From assembly GCF_021401135.1 (NCBI RefSeq), contig NZ_JACBFO010000005.1:185669-249668 (forward strand): 64,000 nt of DNA, in the 5' to 3' direction. Numbering within the stretch: position 1 is the stretch's first letter; each line of letters begins with the position of its first letter. A program made the translations under genes and the position numbers. The notes under the pieces are model-generated. The model made no database searches. It was not told the origin of the DNA and worked only from the letters and a program-made list of their open reading frames with translations. This DNA is from Azonexus sp. R2A61. Its GTDB lineage: Bacteria > Pseudomonadota > Gammaproteobacteria > Burkholderiales > Rhodocyclaceae. Positions 8,754 to 16,680 of this stretch are shown here, in pieces.

Positions 8754-8844
8754 CTTTTCCCGGTGCTCGCGCTTTCGCTGCATGGCATGCGCCTTGCAGA
8801 CGTGTCTCGCCATAACAGACCCGACAGGGCAAGGAGCGAGACAA

Positions 8845-9618
8845 ATGAGACTTACCATGACGGTGGCCGCCATCGCGCTGGCGGCGCTGATGTCGCCGGT
8901 CGACGCGGCGTCGCTGCAGGAAACCGGTGATCCGCTGGCATCGGCGCGCTGGGAGGACATGCGCCGGCAGTTCTTTCCGCCCGAGGCTCGGGTGCTGTTC
9001 GATCCGCGGGTCAAGGTGACGGCACCGCCGTTGGCCGAGAATCCGATGCAGGTGCCGATTGCGGTCGATGCCTCGGATTTGTCCGGCATCGTCGAAGTGG
9101 TGGTCTTTGCCGATTTCAATCCGATTGTCGAAGTGCTGCGCTTTTATCCCGATGCCGCGCCGGCCGTGCTCGGCTTCCGCATCAAGCTGCAGCAATCGAC
9201 GCCGGTACGGGCGGCGGCACGGACGGCCGACGGCGTCTGGCATGTTGGCGGGACGCTGGTCGAGACGACCGGTGGTGGTTGTTCGGCGCCGTCGGTGGCC
9301 GCCGCGTCGCCGGAATGGCAGTCGCGGCTCAACGAAGTGAGCGGCCGCCAGTGGTCGGAAGGGCCGAACGCCGGTCGCTTGCGGTTGCGCATCGTGCATC
9401 CGATGGATACCGGCCTGGTGGCCGGCACGCCGGCCTTCCATCTGGAAGAAATCGAATTCCGCGACGAAGCGGGAACGCGCCTGATGCGTCTGCGCACTTT
9501 CGAGCCGGTCGCCGAAAATCCGGTGTTCACGCTGCAGCAGGCGCACGGCGGCAAGCCGGTGATCGCCAGCGGTCGTGACAACAACGGCAACGTGTTCACG
9601 GCGAGGATCGCCCCATGA
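8845..9618 (+). CDS. Quinoprotein dehydrogenase-associated SoxYZ-like carrier protein
   Basis: From the ATG at 8845 (AAGGAG upstream) the protein has 257 residues with a signal peptide ending PVDA. The N-terminal half resembles SoxY, including GGGCSAPS, whose cysteine corresponds to the sulfur-carrying Cys of SoxY. The C-terminal half (HPMDTGL onward) resembles SoxZ. Fused SoxYZ-like proteins of this kind recur beside PQQ dehydrogenases, with the zinc hydrolase that follows here. They are thought to form a periplasmic relay, but the cargo is unknown. The next gene overlaps by ATGA. Confidence 0.85.
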   Translation: MRLTMTVAAIALAALMSPVDAASLQETGDPLASARWEDMRRQFFPPEARVLFDPRVKVTAPPLAENPMQVPIAVDASDLSGIVEVVVFADFNPIVEVLRFYPDAAPAVLGFRIKLQQSTPVRAAARTADGVWHVGGTLVETTGGGCSAPSVAAASPEWQSRLNEVSGRQWSEGPNAGRLRLRIVHPMDTGLVAGTPAFHLEEIEFRDEAGTRLMRLRTFEPVAENPVFTLQQAHGGKPVIASGRDNNGNVFTARIAP

Positions 9619-10574
9619 TCCGGCCCCGGAACCTGTGCCGGCGCGCCGCGCTGCTGCTGGCGCTGGCCGCCGCGGTGGCGGTCTCGGCGGCCGATTTCGA
9701 TTATCGCCTGCAGCCCCGCAAGCTGGCCGACGGCGCCTATGCCTTCATCGGTGCCCGCGAGGATTTCGACACGGTCAACGGCGGCAACATCGTCAATACC
9801 GGGTTTCTGGTCGGCAGCGACGGCATCGTCGTCATCGACAGCGGCCCGTCGAAGCGTTACGGCGAACAGATGCGGGCGGCGATTGCCCTGGTATCGTCGC
9901 GGCCGGTGGCGCTGACCATCCTGACCCACCATCACCCGGACCACATGCTCGGCAACCAGGCCTTTGCCGGGACGCCGATCGGTGCGCTGGCCCCGACCGT
10001 CGCCGGGATCGCTGCCGACGGCAACGGTTTTGCCGAAAACCTGTTCCGCCTGAGCGGCGACTGGATGAAGGGTACCGAAGTCGTGGTGCCGAATCGCACG
10101 CTGCAGCCCGGGCGCCAGCAGGTCGCCGGGCGCTGGCTGCGGCTGATCGCGCTGGCCGGTCATACCCATGCCGATCTTGCGGTCTACGACGAAAAGAGCG
10201 GCATTCTGTTCGCCGGCGACATCGTCTTCAACGATCGTGCGCCGACCACGCCGCACGCGTCGATCGACGCTTGGCTGAAGGCACTGGCCGAGCTGGAGGC
10301 GATCACCCGCGAACCCGGTTTCGTCGCACTGCTGCCCGGTCACGGCGAGCCGGCGCGCGACGCGGCACCGATCCGCCAGACGCGCGAATGGCTGCTGTGG
10401 CTGCGCGCGACGCTGAACAAGGCGGCGGCCGATGGTCTCGACATGACCGAAGTGCTGGCGCTGCCGCTGCCGGCACGCTGGGCATCGATGCCGCTGGCCG
10501 CTATCGAATACCGGCGTTCGGTCGGCCATCTCTATCCGGCGATCGAAGCGGAGACGCTGGCGCATGCGCATTGA
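9615..10574 (+). CDS. Quinoprotein relay system zinc metallohydrolase (MBL fold)
   Basis: This 319-residue exported protein has a hydrophobic leader ending AVSAA. The metallo-beta-lactamase signature HHHPDH is in ILTHHHPDHMLGNQ; later metal ligands appear as LAGHTHAD, the Asp in FAGDIVF and LLPGHGEP. The set of zinc ligands looks complete, so it should be active. Its substrate is unknown; it might act on the cargo of the SoxYZ-like partner, with which it overlaps by ATGA. A TonB gene overlaps its 3' end by 11 bp. Confidence 0.87.
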   Translation: MIRPRNLCRRAALLLALAAAVAVSAADFDYRLQPRKLADGAYAFIGAREDFDTVNGGNIVNTGFLVGSDGIVVIDSGPSKRYGEQMRAAIALVSSRPVALTILTHHHPDHMLGNQAFAGTPIGALAPTVAGIAADGNGFAENLFRLSGDWMKGTEVVVPNRTLQPGRQQVAGRWLRLIALAGHTHADLAVYDEKSGILFAGDIVFNDRAPTTPHASIDAWLKALAELEAITREPGFVALLPGHGEPARDAAPIRQTREWLLWLRATLNKAAADGLDMTEVLALPLPARWASMPLAAIEYRRSVGHLYPAIEAETLAHAH

Positions 10575-11301
10575 TCCGCACGCGCCGGGTTTTTGGCCGA
10601 TGCCTGCGGTCGACCGCAGGCTGGCGGCAATTCTTGTTCTTTCCCTGCTGATCCACGGCCTGCTGTTGTGGCAGAGCCATGGCCCGAGCCGGCCGCCGGT
10701 CGCGCTCGATGCGCCGCGGCTGCTGGCCAGCCTGCGCCAGGCCGTCGTTCAGCAGGTGACGCAGCACGTTGCGACGCCGCCGGCTTCGGCCGAAGCGGCT
10801 TCGCCCCCGAAGGTTCGACAGGCGGTTGTCCGGCCGGCGCTTCTCCCCGCATCGCCGACCGTGGCCAGACCTGTCGAACCGGCTCACGCGCCGGTGGTGG
10901 CGGCCGATCTACCGGCGTTGCCGGCCGCCGCTGGTCCGACGGCAACGGCGGCTGCGACGCCGCCCAGCGAGCCGAGTGCAGCCCGCCCGCCATCGCCGGA
11001 AGACTGGATGTCTGCCTATCGCACCCAGTTGACCGCGCTGTTCGCGCGTCGCCAGGGTTATCCGCGGATCGCTGCCGAGCGTGGCTGGGAAGGCGAGGTC
11101 CGGCTGCGCCTGCGCGTTGCCCGCAAGGGCACCCTGCTCGGTGTCGTGCTCGAACGTTCCAGCGGCTTCGCCGTCCTCGACCAGCATGCGCTGGCGATGG
11201 CGGAGGGCCTGGGCAGCCTGCCGCCCCTGCCCGAAACCTCCGATGCCGGCGAGATCCAGGTGATCGTGCCGGTGAATTACCACCTGAGAAAAACAACATG
11301 A
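10564..11301 (+). CDS. Private TonB-like energy transducer of the PQQ island
   Basis: This 245-residue protein has a short cytoplasmic N-terminus, one membrane helix (LAAILVLSLLIHGLLLW), a long Pro/Ala-rich periplasmic spacer and a C-terminal TonB domain with YPRIAAERGWEGEVRLRL and the closing beta strands. It is in an overlapping operon with the receptor that follows, so it probably energises that receptor. No exbB/exbD lie beside it; the exbBD near 47-48 kb or others could supply the motor. The coding start carries a palindromic copy of the TGCGGTCGAC motif at 10603-10620. Confidence 0.87.
   Translation: MRIDPHAPGFWPMPAVDRRLAAILVLSLLIHGLLLWQSHGPSRPPVALDAPRLLASLRQAVVQQVTQHVATPPASAEAASPPKVRQAVVRPALLPASPTVARPVEPAHAPVVAADLPALPAAAGPTATAAATPPSEPSAARPPSPEDWMSAYRTQLTALFARRQGYPRIAAERGWEGEVRLRLRVARKGTLLGVVLERSSGFAVLDQHALAMAEGLGSLPPLPETSDAGEIQVIVPVNYHLRKTT
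10603..10620. repeat. Palindromic double copy of the iterated TGCGGTCGAC motif
   Basis: CCTGCGGTCGACCGCAGG is a perfect 18-bp palindrome formed by two overlapping, opposed copies of the motif. It lies within the tonB coding sequence and encodes Pro-Ala-Val-Asp-Arg-Arg. Confidence 0.7.
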
Positions 11302-13772
11302 TGAGACAAGGCAACAAACCTGTCGCGATTGCGCTGGCCCTGAGCGGCGTCGTCGGTTCCGCCTGGGGGCAGGCGAGCGTCACCGTGCCGGCGATCGAAG
11401 TCATCGGTACCACGCCGTTGGCCGGCGTCGGTTTGCCGAAGGACTATCTGCCGGCCAACGTCCAGTCGCTGGACGCCGCGCAGGTCGCCGATCCGTCCAG
11501 CGCCAACCTGACCGACCTGATGAACCGTCAGCTGGGCAGCGTGCATATCAACGAAATCCAGGGCAATCCGTATCAGCCGGATATCAATTACCGCGGCTTC
11601 ACCGCTTCGCCGCTGCTCGGCACGCCGCAGGGGCTGTCGGTGTACATGGACGGCGTACGCCTGAACCAGCCGTTCGGCGACGTGGTCAGCTGGGATCTGA
11701 TCCCGCGCTCGGCGATCGCCTCGATGAACATGATGCCGGGCTCGAATCCGCTGTTCGGTCTGAACACGCTGGGCGGCGCGCTGGCCATCCAGACCAAGGA
11801 CGGGTTCAGCCATCCCGGCTCCGCGCTGCAGGCGACCTACGGTTCGCATAACCGCATGGAACTGGGCTTCGAGCATGGCGGCCACAACGCCCGGGGCTTG
11901 CACTGGTTCGTCAGCGGCAACGGCTTCCGTGAGGATGGCTGGCGCGAGGATTCGCCGAGCCGGCTCGGCCAGATCTTCAGCAAGCTCGGCTGGGTCAGCG
12001 GTGCGACCGACATCGGACTGACCGTCGCCTTCGCGCGCAGCAAGCTGACCGGCAACGGTTTGCAGGAGCAGTCGCTGCTGCAGCGCGACTACGACAGCAT
12101 CTATACCAAGCCGGACGAGACGAGCAACCGTTCGCTGTTCCTCAATCTGACGGGCAAGCACAGCATCGGCGACGACTTGTTGCTGAGCGGCAACGTCTAT
12201 TACCGGAAAATCCGCACGTCGACCTACAACGGCGACCTGAACGACGACGCCCTCGATCAGTCGGTCTATCAGCCGAATGCGGCCGAACGGGCCGCGCTTG
12301 CGGCGGCCGGTTACACCGGTTTTCCGCTGGCCGGCGCGACTGCCGCCAACACGCCGTTTCCGTTCTGGCGCTGCATCGCCAACGTGTTGCTCAACGACGA
12401 GCCGGCCGAGAAATGTAACGGGCTGATCAACCGGACCACGACCACGCAGGAAAACTACGGTTTCAACGGCCAGTTCACGCGCTTTGCCAAGCTGGCCGGC
12501 ATGAACAACCAGTTCGTCGCCGGCGCCGGTTACGACGCCAGCCGGATGCATTTCCGCCAGACCGCGCAGTTCGGCTACATCAATCCCGACCATGGCATCA
12601 CGCCGGTCGAGTTCTATGCCGACGGCAGCGCGCTCGACGACAATGGCGACCCGATCGATGCCCGCGTCGACCTCAAGGGGCATTCGCACACCTGGAGCCT
12701 GTTCGCCACCGATACGCTGAGTCTGACCGACAAGCTGCATCTGACCGTGTCCGGCCGCTACAACAGCACGGTGGTGCGCAACCGCGACCAACTGGTGAGC
12801 GGCGGCGGTGCCGGTTCGCTCGATGGCGATCATCATTTCAGCCGCTTCAATCCGGCGGTGGGCGTGGTTTACCAGCCGCTCAGCGTGCTCAGCGTCTATG
12901 GCGGCTACAACGAAGGCAGCCGGACGCCGACGGCGATCGAACTGGGGTGCGCCGATCCGGCCAACCCGTGCAAGCTGCCCAATTCGATGGCCGGCGATCC
13001 GCCGCTCAAACAAGTCGTGACCCGCACTTTCGAAACCGGCGTGCGCGGCCGTCTGGCCGGCAAGCTGGCCTGGAACGCCGGGATCTTCCGTGCCGAAAAC
13101 GACGACGACATCCTGTTCGTCGCCAACAACGCCGCCGGTTACGGTTATTTCCGCAATTTCGGCAAGACCCGCCGTCAGGGCGTTGAACTCGGTATCAGCG
13201 GCGAACTCGGCAAGTTCCGTCTGGCCGCCGATTACACCTGGCTCGATGCCACCTTCCAGAGCAACGAAACGGTCAACGGCGAAGCCAACAGCAGCCAGGA
13301 TGCCAACGGCAACATCCACATCCGTCCGGGCGACCGCATCCCGATGGTGCCGCGCCACCTGCTCAAGCTGCGGGGCGAATGGCAGCTCAATCAGGCGCTG
13401 TCGTTCAGCATGGGCATGCTGGCCGTCTCGGGGTCGACCGCCCGTGGCGACGAAAATGGTCAGCATCAGCCGGATGGCACCTACTTCACCGGCAGCGGCA
13501 AGGCCTCCGGCTATGCGATCTTCGATCTCGGCGCGCGTTACCGGGCAAACCGTCAGCTCAGCGTGTTCGCCCAGATCAACAATCTGTTCGACCGCGCATA
13601 TGCGACGGCCGCACAACAGGGGGCGACCGGCTTCACGTCGGACGGCAACTTCATCGCCCGGCCGTTCTCGTCGATCGGCGACAACACCAGCCTGATCAAC
13701 GCCACCTTCCTGGCACCGGGCGCGCCGCGCACGGCCTGGGTCGGCGTTCGCTACGAGTTCGGCGACAAGTGA
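11298..13772 (+). CDS. TonB-dependent outer-membrane receptor of the lanthanide/PQQ operon
   Basis: The ATG at 11298 overlaps the TonB stop, giving 824 residues with a signal peptide ending SAWGQA and a candidate TonB box (VPAIEVIGTT). The plug has the usual NYRGF, VYMDGVRLNQPFGD and LGGALAIQTKDG segments; the barrel ends with VGVRYEFGDK. Location in one operon with TonB, the relay proteins and a two-component pair, next to a lanthanide-type dehydrogenase, suggests uptake of a cofactor such as a lanthanide chelate. PQQ is less likely because another receptor here resembles PqqU. The substrate is inferred only from context. Confidence 0.88.
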   Translation: MMRQGNKPVAIALALSGVVGSAWGQASVTVPAIEVIGTTPLAGVGLPKDYLPANVQSLDAAQVADPSSANLTDLMNRQLGSVHINEIQGNPYQPDINYRGFTASPLLGTPQGLSVYMDGVRLNQPFGDVVSWDLIPRSAIASMNMMPGSNPLFGLNTLGGALAIQTKDGFSHPGSALQATYGSHNRMELGFEHGGHNARGLHWFVSGNGFREDGWREDSPSRLGQIFSKLGWVSGATDIGLTVAFARSKLTGNGLQEQSLLQRDYDSIYTKPDETSNRSLFLNLTGKHSIGDDLLLSGNVYYRKIRTSTYNGDLNDDALDQSVYQPNAAERAALAAAGYTGFPLAGATAANTPFPFWRCIANVLLNDEPAEKCNGLINRTTTTQENYGFNGQFTRFAKLAGMNNQFVAGAGYDASRMHFRQTAQFGYINPDHGITPVEFYADGSALDDNGDPIDARVDLKGHSHTWSLFATDTLSLTDKLHLTVSGRYNSTVVRNRDQLVSGGGAGSLDGDHHFSRFNPAVGVVYQPLSVLSVYGGYNEGSRTPTAIELGCADPANPCKLPNSMAGDPPLKQVVTRTFETGVRGRLAGKLAWNAGIFRAENDDDILFVANNAAGYGYFRNFGKTRRQGVELGISGELGKFRLAADYTWLDATFQSNETVNGEANSSQDANGNIHIRPGDRIPMVPRHLLKLRGEWQLNQALSFSMGMLAVSGSTARGDENGQHQPDGTYFTGSGKASGYAIFDLGARYRANRQLSVFAQINNLFDRAYATAAQQGATGFTSDGNFIARPFSSIGDNTSLINATFLAPGAPRTAWVGVRYEFGDK

Positions 13773-15133
13773 TCCGTCCATTCCGCCGCCCGCTGCCCGG
13801 CTCGGCCCAGCCGGCCCGCCTGCACACGCGCGTTGCGCTGGTGCTGGCCGGGCTGGCGCTGATCCTGGCGATGTCGCTGGCGGCGTTGTGGCTGTACGCG
13901 ACCCGGCTGGCGATCACCGAGGAACTGGAAGCCACCGGGCGCGTGTCCGAACAGATGCTGCGCCTGCTGACCCTCCGCGTCGCCAGCAGCGATGAACTGG
14001 TCGCCGTGGTGCGGCCGCTCGGCCGGGTGCGGGCACATGAACTGGTTGTCCTCGATGGGGCCGGCGAGGTCCGCTATCACTCGCCGGCTCCCGCTTACAA
14101 GGCCGGGCGGAGTGCGCCGGAATGGTTCGGCGCACTGCTCGATCCGCAGCTGCCGGTGCGCAACATCCAGGTCGGCGCCTTGCGCCTGCGGCTCGAGCCG
14201 GATGCCTCGCGCTCGCTGCTCGATGCCTGGGATCAACTGCGCTGGCTGGCGCTGGGACTGGGGGCTTTCCTGACGCTGCTCTGCCTGCTGGTACGGCAGG
14301 CGCTGCTGGGCGCCTTGCGCCCGCTCGATCAAGTGCTGGCGGCGCTCGACAGTATGGGGCTGGGGCATTTCGAAACCCGTCTGCCGATCTTTCCGACCAG
14401 TGAACTGAGCCGCCTGGCGCGCGCATTCAACGGCATGGCCGACCGCCTGAAGCTTGCGGTCGACGAGAACGTTCGCCTGGAAACCGAGCGCGAACTGAGC
14501 GCCCGCCTGCAACAGCGGCTGGATGCCGAGCGCCGCGACATCGCGCACGAACTGCACGACGAACTGGCCCAGGGGGTGACGGCGGTGCGCGCGCTGGCCG
14601 GCGCCATCGTCCAGCGCACGGCCGGTCATCCGGAAATCCAGGCACAGGCCGGCTACGTCGTCGAGGCCGCCGGTGAAATGCAGCTCGGCGTGCGACGCAT
14701 CCTGAATCGCCTGCATACGCCGGCGGTGGATGCCGATCGGGCCTTTGAGGAAATGCTCGAACGCTGGCGGCAGCACCATCCCGAGATCCGGCTGGATTGC
14801 CGGCGCCAGCTGCGCCTGGCCGATTGCCCCGACGAACTGGCCGGGACGCTGCTGCGGGCGGTTCAGGAAGGGCTGACCAATGTCGTTCGCCATGCCGACG
14901 CGCGGCATGTCGATCTCGAACTGCTGGTCCGCGATGGTGCCTTGCAGCTGCGGCTGACCGACGACGGGCGAGGCGGCGCGAGCCGCGAAAACAGCGGTTG
15001 CGGCCTTGGTCTGGCCGGCATGCGCGAGCGCGTCGAACGCCTGGGCGGCGTGTTGTCGGCAGCCGTCCTGCCGGCGGGTGGCTTCGAATTGAATATCCGT
15101 CTGCCCGGACGGATCGAGGAGAAATGTCGATGA
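13769..15133 (+). CDS. Membrane sensor histidine kinase, second pair of the PQQ island
   Basis: I choose GTG 13769, overlapping the receptor stop (GTGA), for 454 residues. Helix 1 (VALVLAGLALILAMSLAALW) and helix 2 near residues 157-178 flank a periplasmic sensor of about 110 residues. HAMP follows, then the HisKA_3 box DIAHELHDELAQG near residue 260 and an ATPase domain with QEGLTNVVRHAD and DDGRGG. It overlaps its regulator. Direct fusion of the operon to the receptor suggests it senses what the receptor imports or the periplasmic metal or PQQ state, as PedS2 does for lanthanides in P. putida. That parallel is inference. Confidence 0.9.
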   Translation: MIRPFRRPLPGSAQPARLHTRVALVLAGLALILAMSLAALWLYATRLAITEELEATGRVSEQMLRLLTLRVASSDELVAVVRPLGRVRAHELVVLDGAGEVRYHSPAPAYKAGRSAPEWFGALLDPQLPVRNIQVGALRLRLEPDASRSLLDAWDQLRWLALGLGAFLTLLCLLVRQALLGALRPLDQVLAALDSMGLGHFETRLPIFPTSELSRLARAFNGMADRLKLAVDENVRLETERELSARLQQRLDAERRDIAHELHDELAQGVTAVRALAGAIVQRTAGHPEIQAQAGYVVEAAGEMQLGVRRILNRLHTPAVDADRAFEEMLERWRQHHPEIRLDCRRQLRLADCPDELAGTLLRAVQEGLTNVVRHADARHVDLELLVRDGALQLRLTDDGRGGASRENSGCGLGLAGMRERVERLGGVLSAAVLPAGGFELNIRLPGRIEEKCR

Positions 15134-15777
15134 ATGGAAAACTGAACGGCAAGCGCGTCCTGCTGGCCGACGACCACGCGATGGTCAGGCTCGGCTTCCG
15201 TCTGTTGCTGGAAGGCGAGGGCGCCCAGGTGGTGGGCGAGGCGCAGGACGGCGAAACGGCCTTGCGCCAGTATGCCGAGTTGAATCCGGATCTGCTGGTG
15301 ATGGACGTCTCGATGCCCGGCATCGGCGGCATCGCGGCGCTCGAACGCCTGCTGGCCTGGGATGCGACGGCGCGCGTACTGATGCTGTCGGCGCACCACG
15401 ACGATGTCGTGCCGGTGCGCGCCCTGCGGGCCGGGGCTGCCGGTTATCTGTGCAAGCGGGCGGCGCCGGAAACCTTCATCGATGCCGTGGCGGCGGTGCT
15501 GGCCGGCCGCCGCTACATCGATCCGGAACTGGCGCAGCGTGTCGCGCTCGCCCAACTGGCCGGCAGCAGTTCGCCGGTGGACTGCCTGACCGACAAGGAA
15601 CTGGCGGTCTTCCTGAAGCTGGCCGGCGGTTGCACGGTGGCCGATGTTGCCGAGGATTTCTGCCTCAGCCCGTCGACGGTCGGCACGCATCTCTATCACA
15701 TCAAGCAGAAGCTCAGCGCCCAGAATGCCTCGGAACTGACGTTGATCGCACTGCGCAACGGTTTGCTCGAGGTCTGA
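15130..15777 (+). CDS. NarL/FixJ-type response regulator
   Basis: The ATG at 15130 overlaps the kinase stop and has GAGGAGA eight bases upstream, so it is preferred to the ATG at 15124. The 215-residue protein has a receiver with ADDHAMVR, the phospho-Asp in LLVMDVSMPG, Lys in YLCKRAAP, and a LuxR helix-turn-helix (LTDKELAVFLKLAGG then PSTVGTHLYHIKQKL). It is related to the regulator at 1355 but clearly diverged. Probable targets are the two dehydrogenase promoters and its own operon. Confidence 0.9.
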   Translation: MNGKLNGKRVLLADDHAMVRLGFRLLLEGEGAQVVGEAQDGETALRQYAELNPDLLVMDVSMPGIGGIAALERLLAWDATARVLMLSAHHDDVVPVRALRAGAAGYLCKRAAPETFIDAVAAVLAGRRYIDPELAQRVALAQLAGSSSPVDCLTDKELAVFLKLAGGCTVADVAEDFCLSPSTVGTHLYHIKQKLSAQNASELTLIALRNGLLEV

Positions 15778-15828
15778 CACGGTGCTGCAGTCAATCGTTT
15801 TTCCGGTGCCGGTCCCGGGAGTTTGTTG

Positions 15829-16581
15829 ATGGCCGGTCGCGATCTGTTTCCCGAGCGTTCGGCCGAGCAGGCCCGCCGCATGTCGGTCGGCGAAGGCCAT
15901 CTGCTTTACGTCGAGGAATTTGGTGCGGTCGACGGGCTGCCGGTGGTGTTTTTGCATGATGGTCCGGGCGGCGCCTGTTCGCCGGAGCATCGCCGCCTGT
16001 TCGATCCCCGCCGCCTGCGGGCAATCCTGCTCGACCAGCGCGGTTGCGGCCGCAGCCTGCCGTCCGGCGCGCAGGAGGCGAACAGCACGCCGTACCTGAT
16101 CGGCGATCTGGAACACGTGCGCAATGCGCTCGGGATCGATGCCTGGATCGTTTTCGGTCGTGGCTGGGGAGCGCTGCTGGCGTTGGCTTACGCCCAACTG
16201 TTCCCCGAACGGGTGCGCGGACTGGTGCTCAGCGAAGTTTTCCTGGCGACGCCGGAAGAACTGGCGGCACGCCGGCGTTCGCCCGGCCGCGACGCCGGCT
16301 CATCGGCACTGGCCGAGCACTATCTGGCGCACGACTGTTTTGTCGATGGCGAGGCGCTGCTCGACGGGGTGCCAGCGCTGGCCGATCTGCCGGCGATCAT
16401 CGTCCAGGGCAAGCGCGGCAACACCATGGCCACCCGCCTGCGCGAAGCCTGGCCTGCCGCCGGCTGGATTCCGGACAGCGGCGAACGCGTCGCTTTTGCC
16501 GACGAAGCCTCGGCCCGCGACGAGATCAAGGCGCTGGCCTGGATGGCCGCCTGGGTTTCGTCGCCTCATGATTTTCTGTAG
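15829..16581 (+). CDS. Proline-iminopeptidase-like alpha/beta hydrolase lacking the nucleophile
   Basis: The ATG at 15829 gives 250 residues. HDGPGG (43-48) and DQRGCGRS (69-76) match the oxyanion loop and strand motif of proline iminopeptidases (usually HGGPGG). The nucleophile elbow, normally GGSWG, reads GRGWG with Gly at 112, and the usual late GRYD and GH elements are not recognisable. The protein is also shorter than the roughly 310-320 residues of the family. It is therefore probably catalytically dead or has another role. The reading frame is intact, so it may be kept as a binding protein. It follows the regulator by about 50 bp. Confidence 0.75.
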   Translation: MAGRDLFPERSAEQARRMSVGEGHLLYVEEFGAVDGLPVVFLHDGPGGACSPEHRRLFDPRRLRAILLDQRGCGRSLPSGAQEANSTPYLIGDLEHVRNALGIDAWIVFGRGWGALLALAYAQLFPERVRGLVLSEVFLATPEELAARRRSPGRDAGSSALAEHYLAHDCFVDGEALLDGVPALADLPAIIVQGKRGNTMATRLREAWPAAGWIPDSGERVAFADEASARDEIKALAWMAAWVSSPHDFL

Positions 16582-16680
16582 GGCTCTTTGGCGATTCGCC
16601 GGAGGTGGCGGATCGCGCCGGCAGCGATAATCGTCTTCAGGACGGTCGGGGCCCGTCCGACATAATAATCTGGAGACATC

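Larger units (their letters stand above)
8468..8844. other. Divergent promoter region, PQQ dehydrogenase / SoxYZ-like operon
   Basis: These 377 bp separate two divergent genes. They contain the minus-strand ribosome site at 8472-8478, an inverted repeat at 8710-8728, the tandem TGTCC repeat at 8736-8753 and the plus-strand site AAGGAG at 8831-8836. I see no gene in it. Confidence 0.6.
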
